Shown one piece after another: positions 1 to 7,515 of a stretch of DNA of 12,511 nt (positions are counted from its first letter, which is position 1; the number at the start of each line of letters is the position of its first letter). Source of the DNA: Pseudomonadota bacterium (GTDB taxonomy: Bacteria > Pseudomonadota > Gammaproteobacteria > Steroidobacterales > Rariloculaceae). The notes below the pieces were generated by a model. That model made no database searches and was not told the origin of the DNA. It saw only the letters and a program-made list of their open reading frames with translations. The DNA lies in NCBI GenBank assembly GCA_009843005.1, contig VYEH01000386.1, positions 5,050-17,560 on the forward strand. Direction: 5' to 3'. The position numbers and the translations under genes are program-made.

Positions 1-24
1 CCCCCGTTTGGGGGGGGTTTTTTT
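1..24 (+). terminator. Possible intrinsic terminator cut by the window edge, or low-complexity sequence end
   Basis: Bases 1-5 are C, 6-9 are GTTT, 10-17 are eight G and 18-24 are seven T. A C-run pairing with the G-run across a GTTT loop, followed by a T-run, has the form of a Rho-independent terminator for a plus-strand gene ending left of the window. Only five C are visible, so the stem may be longer outside. Pure homopolymer runs are also typical of poor sequence at a contig end, which is the main alternative. The remaining bases up to the cytochrome stop at 125 hold nothing I recognise. Confidence 0.3.
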
Positions 25-124
25 CTGTGTTTGTTGTTGGGGCTGCGCGCACCCTCAGGGCGACAACCGAAACGACCTCTTCAACCCCGCCACGGTACAC
101 CCCCGACGGTACTCCAGTCGACGG

Positions 125-1711
125 CTACGGCAAAGTAAACGAATCGCTCGCCAGCATCACCGACGAACTGGCCGCCGACTCCTCGTAGTACCCCACGAAC
201 CGGTTCGTCTCGAACGCATCGTAGTCCCGAAGGTTCTCCGCCCAGCGGTAGCCGATGCTCTGGAACAGCAGGTCCGCCGATACCGTAACCGCGCCGCTGG
301 CGCCCGAAACATCGACCCGGTATTCAACCCGGTCGCCCCCGGCCGTGAAGTCGTCATCGCCAGCAGCCGAGCCGTGAACCGCGATCTCCCATGACGCAGA
401 CGCCTTGTCGAACCCCAGGGGCAGCAGGCGGTTGTCCTTGATGTAACGCGCCCCGGAGAGCAGACCCGTGGTCACCCGGTCCTGAACGTCCACCATCACC
501 GACTCGTAGATCTGCACCTGGCTGGCGCTGTCGATGGAGTCGTAGTGAGGCTCGAAACGGCTGCCGTCCTCGTCGTTGTCGTTGCCCGAGATGGAACCGT
601 CCGGCTGCACGGCGCCCGATTCAAACAGCGCGTTGCCGGCAGCATCGCTCACCGTGACGTGCAACCATGCACGCCTCGATGGATAGGCGGTCGGCAGCTT
701 GTGCCCCGAAAGGCTCTCCACCGCCACGCCCAGTTCCAGGGTCGAACCCGCCATGCGCGCGGAGTCGATGCTGACCCGGGCCGTTTCGGTCTCGAGGAAC
801 TCCCGCGTGCTGCGCTGCGACGCTTCTAGCTCCTGGGGCAAGGCCGTGACGCCCAATTCCGTGCGGTACTTGTTGAGCATTCCCAGCATGAAGGCGTTGC
901 CGCCCCGGAACACGTGCTGGTTGACCGCCGGCCGCAACTGCCCCAGCACCGAAGTGATGGGCGCGTCCTCGACCAGTTCGGGCATGTGGCAGCTCTGGCA
1001 ACTGTCGGTGCCCCGATAATCGCTGTGGAGCCACTCGTGGTAGGGCACCTGCTCGGGCAGCGTACCCACCTCCTCGCCCGCCGCGTTGAGCGTTTCGGTG
1101 AACAGCGTGTGACAGGTGGCGCACAGCTCGGACTCCGCCAGGTGCTCGCTGGTGGTCGGCACGAAATTCGTGGCCGAATTCATCATGGTCGTTCGCCCGA
1201 TATCCACTTCGTGGGGGCCGTAGATCTCGCGCTCGCCCATTGCCAGGGTCGTGTTGATGACGAAGCCGCCCGTGAAGCTCGAATCGTCGCCGAAGTTATC
1301 GTCCTGGATCTGGTGACACACGGCACAGGAAACCCCGTCGGCCGCCAGGACATTGTCCCAGGGCGCCAGGTTGGCGAAGACCTCGCCGGTGCCGCCGTTG
1401 TTGGCCGAGTGGAAGCGCGCCATGGGCATGTGGCACGTCGCGCAGGTGTCCTCGATGGCCGCCTGGGCCTGGGGGTGGTCCATGACCTCGCGCCGCACGC
1501 CTGCCTGCCAGTAGGGATCCTTCGCGGAGTTGGCCATCATCGAGGCCCGCCACGTATAGCCGATGGAAATATCCTGTCCTTCCGGGGACACCACGCCGCT
1601 GTGGCAGGCGATGCACTGGTGGGAAGTATGGAAGAACTCCTGCTCCTGCGCCCACAACGGGCTCGAAACCAGCATCAGACCGAGCGCGGCCGCGATCGAA
1701 CGTATTTTCAT
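125..1711 (-). CDS. Secreted pentahaem c-type cytochrome with C-terminal beta-rich domain
   Basis: A 528-residue periplasmic or exported multihaem electron-transfer protein. Residues 1-21 form a Sec signal peptide ending in LWA. Five CxxCH haem-binding motifs follow: CIACH (33-37), CATCH (90-94), CAVCH (129-133), CATCH (197-201) and CQSCH (238-242). The haem part resembles the cytochrome c554-like multihaem group. The remaining ~280 residues have no haem motif and look beta-sandwich-like; they contain an SGHKLPTAYPSRRAW segment whose His could be a distal ligand. An in-frame ATG at 1726 overlaps the stop of the upstream gene, but ATG 1711 is preferred because the signal peptide then starts normally (MKIRS) and a GGAAGGATGG purine stretch lies upstream. 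The gene directly follows the cytochrome-barrel gene, so the two are almost certainly co-translated partners. The substrate, if any, is unknown; a pure electron-transfer role is as likely as catalysis. Confidence 0.9.
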   Translation of the reverse strand: MKIRSIAAALGLMLVSSPLWAQEQEFFHTSHQCIACHSGVVSPEGQDISIGYTWRASMMANSAKDPYWQAGVRREVMDHPQAQAAIEDTCATCHMPMARFHSANNGGTGEVFANLAPWDNVLAADGVSCAVCHQIQDDNFGDDSSFTGGFVINTTLAMGEREIYGPHEVDIGRTTMMNSATNFVPTTSEHLAESELCATCHTLFTETLNAAGEEVGTLPEQVPYHEWLHSDYRGTDSCQSCHMPELVEDAPITSVLGQLRPAVNQHVFRGGNAFMLGMLNKYRTELGVTALPQELEASQRSTREFLETETARVSIDSARMAGSTLELGVAVESLSGHKLPTAYPSRRAWLHVTVSDAAGNALFESGAVQPDGSISGNDNDEDGSRFEPHYDSIDSASQVQIYESVMVDVQDRVTTGLLSGARYIKDNRLLPLGFDKASASWEIAVHGSAAGDDDFTAGGDRVEYRVDVSGASGAVTVSADLLFQSIGYRWAENLRDYDAFETNRFVGYYEESAASSSVMLASDSFTLP

Positions 1712-1719
1712 TGTCACGC

Positions 1720-2826
1720 CTACCATCCTTCCAGCACTCCGCCGTCAAACCAGTCCCACAACAGGTAGAACACGAACTGGGTCTCGCGGCCCGGCTCGTC
1801 CTCCGTCGGTATCCTCAGCCCGAAGTTCGCCATGACATGCTGGCGCGTGTTCAGCGTCACCTGGAACTGCGGCACCAGGTCCCACTGGATGTCAGCGCCG
1901 CCCCCGAGATCCCTGGAAGCGATCACCTCGAACATCGGGGTCCATGCCCGGCCGAAGGGGCCGCCGGTGGTCCAGGTCCGCCCAAGGAGTGCTCTCAGCT
2001 CGGCCTCGTCCTCGAAACCGCTCTCGGCCGGAAACTCCAGCAGCGCCTGCATTTGAAAGAAGGAGTCCGCGGGCAGGAGCTTACCGTAGGCAAAGTAGGG
2101 CTCGAACTTGTAGGTGCCCCCGCCGTAACCCAGCGCGTCGTCGCCCACGGGCACGATCAGTTCGGCGCCGACGCTGTAGATATTGCCGGTGTCCATGTTG
2201 TAGCTGAGGTTGCGCTTCAGTCCGACCTCCAGGTCGCCGGTGCCGCCCTGGCGGCCCTGCTCACCGCCGAAATCGGTCACCTGGAACGGCAGCGCGATTT
2301 CGATCTGGTTCTGCGCGCCGAAGCGGTATTCCCAGAGAAACTCGTGGATGAAGGTGTTCCGGTCGCCGCCCTCCAGCCACGTGGTCAGCACGACCTCGTC
2401 TTCCGGATAGGCCTTCTCCGTAAAGAGCGCCCGCGGCAAATTGAATTCGCCCCTCGGCCACCGGTCGTCCGTGCACTGCGTACGCACATGATCGAGGATG
2501 GCCTGTATCTGATCCGGCTCCAGAGCATCGCCGAACGAGGGCATCATCTGGTCGAAGCCCCGCACCGGGCCGCCGGCGTGGATGACCGCGTACCAGTCGG
2601 GATCGGGCTCCCGGGCCGCGAAATCGCAGTCCGTGAAATCCGGCACCACCAGATCAAGGAATCCGAGCTGCGAGACGCTGTTGCCCGAACCGTCGCCGCC
2701 GTGGCACGCCGCGCACGCGGTGTGGTACAGCTCCTCACCGGTTTCCTGCGCCAGCACGACGGACATACCAGCCAGACCGGTCAACGTCATCTGCACGAAC
2801 ACGAACTTGCGAAAATTGACATTCAT
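1720..2826 (-). CDS. Monohaem cytochrome c domain fused to a probable outer-membrane beta-barrel
   Basis: A 368-residue protein of two parts. Residues 1-26 are a signal peptide ending in VLA. Residues about 28-118 form a class I cytochrome c domain with the haem motif CAACH (38-42) and a probable axial Met95 in the MMPSFGD segment; Cys67 and Cys118 could form a disulphide. After a Pro-rich linker (WPRGEFNLPRALFTEKAYPEDE, roughly 123-144), residues about 150-368 show alternating polar/hydrophobic strands, Gly/Asn turns and a C-terminal Trp, as in small outer-membrane barrels of the phenol-pathway transporter type. I infer a barrel that carries its own electron carrier. The frame extends to a TTG at 2838, but ATG 2826 with AGAAG upstream is preferred. 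It lies between the TonB receptor and the pentahaem cytochrome. The haem domain is certain; the barrel assignment is likely but rests on pattern only. Confidence 0.85.
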   Translation of the reverse strand: MNVNFRKFVFVQMTLTGLAGMSVVLAQETGEELYHTACAACHGGDGSGNSVSQLGFLDLVVPDFTDCDFAAREPDPDWYAVIHAGGPVRGFDQMMPSFGDALEPDQIQAILDHVRTQCTDDRWPRGEFNLPRALFTEKAYPEDEVVLTTWLEGGDRNTFIHEFLWEYRFGAQNQIEIALPFQVTDFGGEQGRQGGTGDLEVGLKRNLSYNMDTGNIYSVGAELIVPVGDDALGYGGGTYKFEPYFAYGKLLPADSFFQMQALLEFPAESGFEDEAELRALLGRTWTTGGPFGRAWTPMFEVIASRDLGGGADIQWDLVPQFQVTLNTRQHVMANFGLRIPTEDEPGRETQFVFYLLWDWFDGGVLEGW

Positions 2827-2873
2827 TGTCTTCTGCAACCGATAATTGTTTTCAATTGGAACCCTCCATACTG

Positions 2874-2899
2874 AGAGGGGCAGCCAACGCTGCCCCTCT
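2874..2899. other. Perfect 11-bp hairpin between receptor and cytochrome genes
   Basis: AGAGGGGCAGC (2874-2884) pairs perfectly with GCTGCCCCTCT (2889-2899) around a CAAC loop. It sits 26 bases after the TonB receptor stop and 48 bases before the cytochrome-barrel start. No T-run follows the stem on either strand, so it is not a classical intrinsic terminator. It could lower read-through into the cytochrome genes or protect the 3' end of the receptor message. The stem is seen; the role is inferred. Confidence 0.6.
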
Positions 2900-2925
2900 G
2901 TGCCACAACTGTCTGACGCGACCGA

Positions 2926-5916
2926 TCAGATATCCTCGAAGGAGTAACTGAACTGCAGACCGTAACGGCGTCCCTGCGCCGGTCCGCGAATCTGCCCCGA
3001 CGGAAGATACTTGGTCAGGTTCTGCACGTTGAGGCTGACACGCCCCTGCTGCTGCGCCCCGAACCGGTAGTTGTAGATCATGTCCCAGGTCGTCGTGCTG
3101 CCAAAGTCCTCTCCAAGCGAAACTATGTCCGGACCATTGGCGACGGGCGTGATCGATAACGAATTGATGGGCGAGATGTGCCGGCCCGCAATCAGTGCAC
3201 TGTGGTTGCCGCGCTCCCAACCCACATTCACCACTGCCCGGTACTCAGCCTGACCGTTCCAGAAGAAAGCGGCGCCGACCTGGCTTACCGGCAACCCGTC
3301 GTTGCTGACCGGGCTGGTGACTTCATCCTTCAGCAGATAGGTGATGTTTGGCCTCAGGGACACGAGCCCGATGGGGGTGTCGCGCATCCAGCTCAGGTTG
3401 AAGTCCAGGGCCTGCAGTTCCCGGCCGTCCAGGTTGAAGAACGACGTGAACGAGTGGGTCATGCCGATATAGCCGTCCGGGTCGGGCGGCGTGACATTGA
3501 AACAGGTCTCCCTGCCGTCGACGACTCGCGCAATCGGAATGTACAGCACCCGGCTGCCGCCATCCGGGTCGGGTTGCGTGACCGGATTGCCCGACGCATC
3601 GGTCAGGTGACATTCCGGCCGTTCGATCAGCGACCGGCGGCTCGGCGTTGTGATGACATTGGTGAAGTCGTAGTTAAGGAATGTCGCCCCGACCGCCAGG
3701 GTGTCGGTGATGTCCAGGTCGAATCCGAACGAGAGGTTGTCCGACTCCTGGGGTTTCAGGTCAGGGTCGCCAACGGTGACGTACGTGACGCGCGTGAAAA
3801 AGCGTCCGCCGCCGCCGCCTCTCCGGCAGTTGGTCGCCGGAACGATCTGCAGGCAGATGGCATTCCCGGCCACCTGCGTGGACTGGGTCTGCACCACCGT
3901 CGGCGCCTTGAATGACTGCCCCAGCGAAGCGCGCACGCTCAGCCGGTCATTCGGCTGCCAAAGCAGCGCGATCTTCGGGCTGGTGTTGGTGAAACTGTCC
4001 TTGTAGTTCTCGTTGCGCGCCGCGACCTGCAGGTTCAGGTCGTCGGTGAGCGGCAGCGCCAGTTCGACGAAAACGCTGTCGATGGCCGTCTTGCCCGAGA
4101 AGTCGTCGGCAGGAGAACGGGACAGCCATGCGGCCGCTTCGTTGGAAATGGGGTCGAGGTCCACATGAAGGTCGTCGACCCGGTGGCCGATGCCCGCAGC
4201 GAGCCCGACCGGCCCGCCGGGAAGTTCCCCGAAATCGCCCGTGATGACGAAGTCGACGGTGGAGAACTGCGCCTCGCCGTCGATCACGCGATGGTCCACC
4301 AGCCAATCCAGCAGTTCCGGCGAGTTGGAAAGGTCCACCATCGGCGTGGAGGGGTCCCCGTCGTGATCCACCACCGGATTCGGCAGCATGGAACTCATGA
4401 AGGGGTTGTAGTACTGGCAGGGGCCGACGCCGGGCTGACCGACCAACGGGTCGCAGTCCGGACCGCCCAGACCGCGATAGGCATTGCTGCGATAGTCAAC
4501 CCTGCCGTCCGGCATCCGGCTCGTCTGGTGGGCTTCGGACCAGGAACCGCCGACCTGCCAGGTCCACCGGTCGTTCAATGCGCCTTCCAGGTTCACCGCG
4601 TACCGCTTGTGATCGGAGTGATACAGGGTGTCGTTGGACTGCAGATAGGGGATGGTCCGTTCCACCCGGGGCAGCACGGTATTCCTCCAGAGTCGATTCC
4701 CCGGATCCAGCATCGAGTTGTAGACCATGGCCGGGTGGTCGGAGAAGATGGGGGTGTCGAGGAAATTGCCGTTCCACTGGCTGGAGTTGCCCGAGGTATA
4801 TCCGACTTCCCGCAGGGACCGCTCGCGCGCGTAGACGAACTCCCCGCTCAGGGTGAACGCATCGCCGAAATTCCGGATTGCCGACGTGTAGAGGCTGGCG
4901 CGGTTGCGGCTCTCGCGGTCTCCCTGCCGGGCGCTGTCGCCGCTGGGATAGTCGTTGTATTCGAAGCAGGTCGGACCGCCCCTGCCGGCCGTCACATAGC
5001 CCACCTGCCGGCCGGGAAGGTCGAGCACGCCGCCGGGATTTCCGCACAGCGGGTCCGGCGCGCGGCCCCTCCCGTACTCCCAGTTGGCCGCGCCGCTGGC
5101 ATGGGGCGTGGGCGTGGTGACCGCGGGCGAGTAGGTATTCAGGCCGCGGCTGTTGGGCGCCGAGTCGCCCTCGCCGCGAAACTCGGATCCCAGCGTACCC
5201 TCCGGCAGGGGAATCCCCGTCACCTGGTATGAGTACCAGGGATCCTCGTCGTGATACTCGAAGGCTGCGATGATGCTGGTATCGTCGTCGCCGGCCCCCC
5301 AAAGCGCGCCGACGGTGTAGTCGTTCACGCCGAGGTCTTCCTCGTAGTAGCGGCTGTCCAGGTTGAAATCGAAGCCCCGGAAATTGTTGCGGGTCATGAA
5401 GTTGACCACGCCCGCCACGGCGTCGGTGCCGTAGGTCGCCGAGGCGCCGTCATGCAGTACCTGGATCTGGCCGATGGCGATGCGCGGCACGATGTTGCTG
5501 ATGTCCACGTTGCGCCAGCCGGCCGTGTCGGGGTTGGGCGTGTCCACCAGGCGGCTGCCGTTCAGCAGAATCAGGGTGTTCTCCGAACCCAGGCCGCGCA
5601 GGTTGATGCGCGTATTGCGGGCGCCCGTGCGGTGATTGCCGCTGCCACCGTCCTGGTAGCGGCGCTGTTCGGCGCCGAAGGTCGGCGGCACGTCGTAGAA
5701 GAAGAAATCCGAGAGGTTCGACGCCGGCACCTCGAAGAGCCGATCGCCCTGGATCACGTCCACCGGACTCGGCGAATCCACTTCGTTGAAGAGGTAGCTG
5801 CCGGTGACGACGACTTCTTCGAGTTCCTGATCCTGATCTTGGGCCTGTGCCGAACCGAGCGCCAGCGAGGCGGCTGCAACGGCAAAGCTCCAATTGGTCG
5901 TGTTCTTTCTGTTCAT
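2926..5916 (-). CDS. TonB-dependent outer-membrane receptor
   Basis: A 996-residue energised importer of the outer membrane. Residues 1-25 are a signal peptide ending in AQA. The TonB box-like segment EEVVVTGS lies at 33-40. The plug domain follows (to roughly 165), with the typical NTRINLRGLGSENTLILLNG stretch and a GASATYGTDAVAGVVNF end-of-plug motif. The rest is the long 22-strand-type barrel, including the family signature around GDPDLKPQESDNLSFGFDLDI. Two cysteines in an early barrel loop (CGNPGG and GPTCFEY) may form a disulphide, and another loop holds a run of glycines (RRGGGGGRFF). The protein ends in FSYSFEDI, not in an aromatic residue as is usual. The frame extends to a TTG at 5931, but ATG 5916 is preferred because GGGGGAAAG sits four bases before it. 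The ligand cannot be told from sequence; neighbouring PepSY and cytochrome genes hint at a metal chelate. Confidence 0.95.
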   Translation of the reverse strand: MNRKNTTNWSFAVAAASLALGSAQAQDQDQELEEVVVTGSYLFNEVDSPSPVDVIQGDRLFEVPASNLSDFFFYDVPPTFGAEQRRYQDGGSGNHRTGARNTRINLRGLGSENTLILLNGSRLVDTPNPDTAGWRNVDISNIVPRIAIGQIQVLHDGASATYGTDAVAGVVNFMTRNNFRGFDFNLDSRYYEEDLGVNDYTVGALWGAGDDDTSIIAAFEYHDEDPWYSYQVTGIPLPEGTLGSEFRGEGDSAPNSRGLNTYSPAVTTPTPHASGAANWEYGRGRAPDPLCGNPGGVLDLPGRQVGYVTAGRGGPTCFEYNDYPSGDSARQGDRESRNRASLYTSAIRNFGDAFTLSGEFVYARERSLREVGYTSGNSSQWNGNFLDTPIFSDHPAMVYNSMLDPGNRLWRNTVLPRVERTIPYLQSNDTLYHSDHKRYAVNLEGALNDRWTWQVGGSWSEAHQTSRMPDGRVDYRSNAYRGLGGPDCDPLVGQPGVGPCQYYNPFMSSMLPNPVVDHDGDPSTPMVDLSNSPELLDWLVDHRVIDGEAQFSTVDFVITGDFGELPGGPVGLAAGIGHRVDDLHVDLDPISNEAAAWLSRSPADDFSGKTAIDSVFVELALPLTDDLNLQVAARNENYKDSFTNTSPKIALLWQPNDRLSVRASLGQSFKAPTVVQTQSTQVAGNAICLQIVPATNCRRGGGGGRFFTRVTYVTVGDPDLKPQESDNLSFGFDLDITDTLAVGATFLNYDFTNVITTPSRRSLIERPECHLTDASGNPVTQPDPDGGSRVLYIPIARVVDGRETCFNVTPPDPDGYIGMTHSFTSFFNLDGRELQALDFNLSWMRDTPIGLVSLRPNITYLLKDEVTSPVSNDGLPVSQVGAAFFWNGQAEYRAVVNVGWERGNHSALIAGRHISPINSLSITPVANGPDIVSLGEDFGSTTTWDMIYNYRFGAQQQGRVSLNVQNLTKYLPSGQIRGPAQGRRYGLQFSYSFEDI

Positions 5917-6117
5917 GAATCTTTCCCCCAATACAGTGACTTGTTGTTGGCATGCGACATGGCGGAACTGCCCTTCATCGAAAGCTTAACGCTCCCCCTT
6001 CGCACGCCTTCAGAGCGTAACAAATATTTGCACTTGCGGACTATTGCGGCGACGCTGTGTCGTGCTGAGCTTGAGCCGTCAGCGTTCGCTACCACAATTG
6101 GACTCAAGTGAATGACG
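5917..6117. other. Intergenic region upstream of the TonB receptor
   Basis: These 201 bases separate the receptor start from the stop of the second PepSY gene. They must hold the leader of the receptor gene and possibly its promoter, but I find no convincing -35/-10 pair on the minus strand. The short frame on the minus strand that runs through here overlaps both neighbours, and I do not take it as a gene. The only clear structure is the palindrome at 6021-6030. Confidence 0.5.
6021..6030. promoter_or_regulatory. AT-rich palindrome CAAATATTTG, possible operator
   Basis: A perfect 10-bp palindrome lies about 105 bases before the receptor ATG in otherwise GC-rich sequence. A palindrome of this kind in front of an importer gene could be a repressor site. 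It does not match the Fur consensus, and a 10-bp palindrome can occur by chance, so this is a weak call. Confidence 0.2.
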
Positions 6118-6825
6118 CTAGAGCAATACGGCATAGTAGACGGCGCCCAGCAACGTGGTGCTGGCAAGCCCTATGGCCAGCAGCCTCGGCCCCGTCAGCC
6201 GCGACCACAACAACAGACCGGTGATGCTGAACACAACCAGGGCAATGGAAAACGCGTCGATGATCGCCACCCAGACGGGACCCGTGTTGGAGGCCAGGTG
6301 GAGCCGATTGAGCGTCGAGAAGAACCCGCGCTCGGTATGCACCACATCGATGTAGCGGTTGCCGTCGACGTAGTTGGCTTCGAACACCTCCCTGGCGGAG
6401 GCATAGTAGGCCTCGAAGCGCCTGGGCTGCTCTACAAGGCGATCGCCCAACTGGACCGCTGCAGGCCGGGGAGGCGCGCCGCGCCGTTCCCGGGTCGGGC
6501 CGCTGATCGACAGCGAAGTCTGCACGAAGCGCTCGAATTCCGCCTGGCTTGCGAATCCGTTGACGGGCGCATTGACCTGGATGCTGGTGATGTCCGTCGG
6601 CAGCTGGCTGCTCAGGACCGCACGATGGTTCAGCGTGATGCCGCTGATGCCGATGATGACGCCGGCCGCCGCGCCCGCCATCCCGATCCAGGAGTGGGTT
6701 CGGCGAATGACGCGCAGCGCCTTTTGCGTATGCAGGGCGCGGGGAAGAAACGGATGCGCCTTGAGCGGCCGCGCCTTCGCCGTTGCGCTTCGCCTGCCGA
6801 CCGCGTCTGCCGTGGTTGAAACCAC
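6118..6825 (-). CDS. PepSY-associated TM helix protein (second paralogue)
   Basis: A 235-residue inner-membrane protein of the PepSY-TM-like type, the group that includes inner-membrane partners of iron-chelate uptake. A basic N-terminus with KAHPFLPR (22-29) leads into RRTHSWIG and a first membrane helix (about 45-66) with His44 and His67 at its two ends. A periplasmic domain of about 110 residues follows, ending in TERGFFSTLNRLH (His176), then a second helix (about 183-206), LLWSR, and a third C-terminal hydrophobic segment (LLAIGL onward). The start is GTG at 6825, whose G is also the last base of the upstream TAG stop (TAGTG), so translation is probably coupled. It is clearly a duplicate of the gene before it. 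I infer a role in transmembrane electron transfer or metal release; function is unproven. Confidence 0.85.
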   Translation of the reverse strand: MVSTTADAVGRRSATAKARPLKAHPFLPRALHTQKALRVIRRTHSWIGMAGAAAGVIIGISGITLNHRAVLSSQLPTDITSIQVNAPVNGFASQAEFERFVQTSLSISGPTRERRGAPPRPAAVQLGDRLVEQPRRFEAYYASAREVFEANYVDGNRYIDVVHTERGFFSTLNRLHLASNTGPVWVAIIDAFSIALVVFSITGLLLWSRLTGPRLLAIGLASTTLLGAVYYAVLL

Positions 6826-7508
6826 TACGCCCCCGCCATGTAGAAATAGATTGTGGCCAGCAGCCCCGCGCTGCCCAGGCCGATGGCCAACAGCCGGGAA
6901 CCGTCCATGCGGCTCCAGAGCAGCACCCCGCTGAGGGCCAGCACGATGAGCGCGCCGGAGAAAGCGTCACCGAGCAGCGTCCAGCCCAACTGCGCCCCGT
7001 TGCCGCGGTGCAGCCGGTTCATGGTTTCGAAAAAGCCCCGCTCGGTGCGTGTGATTTCGATGTACTCGTTACCGGCGACATGACGCAGGTCCAGCGTGGT
7101 TTGCGGCGACGTGAACTGCGTGATAAAGATGGGTGGGTTGCCCGGCGCCGCCACCGGGCGCGGCGAGTTTCTGGGTTGCCGCCACTCGGTCCTCAGGCCC
7201 AGTTCGGCCTTCACGAAAGCGCCGAGATCATCGACATTGCCGATGAACGCGCCATCCAGGGGAAGCTGCACGACGGTCCGAACATCTTCTCCCGTCCGGA
7301 ATATCTCCGCGTGAACCATCGCGATGGTCGTCAGGCCGAACAGGATTCCCGCCACCGCGCCCCAGATTCCCAGCCAGCCGTGACTGCGGCGCAACCACAC
7401 CAGGAAAATCGGCGTCTGCAACCTTCTGGGCAGGAACGGGTGAGCCTTCGGCGGCCGTTTTCGGATGATCCGCTTCCTGGGCTTTACGGTCGGTGCTGCA
7501 GCAACCAT
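6825..7508 (-). CDS. PepSY-associated TM helix protein (first paralogue)
   Basis: A 227-residue inner-membrane protein with the same plan as its downstream neighbour: a basic tail, KAHPFLPRRLQT (21-32), RRSHGWLG, a first helix flanked by His43 and His66 with 22 residues between them, a periplasmic domain ending in TERGFFETMNRLH (His167), a second helix, LLWSRMDGSRLLAIGL and a third hydrophobic segment. Spacing of the histidines is the same as in the second paralogue. The frame is open to 7583, but ATG 7508 is preferred: it lies seven bases after the stop of the upstream gene and has GGGAG at a suitable distance; the longer form would add an unlikely Pro/Arg-rich leader lying inside the upstream gene. 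Haem b binding by the conserved histidines is an inference by analogy with PepSY-TM ferric-siderophore reductases. Confidence 0.85.
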   Translation of the reverse strand: MVAAAPTVKPRKRIIRKRPPKAHPFLPRRLQTPIFLVWLRRSHGWLGIWGAVAGILFGLTTIAMVHAEIFRTGEDVRTVVQLPLDGAFIGNVDDLGAFVKAELGLRTEWRQPRNSPRPVAAPGNPPIFITQFTSPQTTLDLRHVAGNEYIEITRTERGFFETMNRLHRGNGAQLGWTLLGDAFSGALIVLALSGVLLWSRMDGSRLLAIGLGSAGLLATIYFYMAGA

Positions 7509-7515
7509 CGCGCAA

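Noticed and set aside
1720..2826. Calling the cytochrome-barrel protein a Cyc2 homologue
   Set aside because: The order of domains is alike, but the haem domain is a Met-ligated class I cytochrome c, and the typical short Cyc2 N-terminal motif is absent.
1711..2874. A 387-residue plus-strand frame opposite the cytochrome-barrel gene
   Set aside because: The opposite strand encodes a signal peptide and haem motif; the plus-strand translation is Arg/Val/His-rich with no recognisable domain.
4165..5232. A 355-residue plus-strand frame inside the TonB receptor
   Set aside because: The receptor frame is continuous and shows plug and barrel motifs throughout; this frame lies wholly inside it on the other strand.
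5913..6167. An 84-residue minus-strand frame in the gap before the receptor
   Set aside because: It overlaps the end of the PepSY gene and the start of the receptor, has no good ribosome site and no recognisable features.
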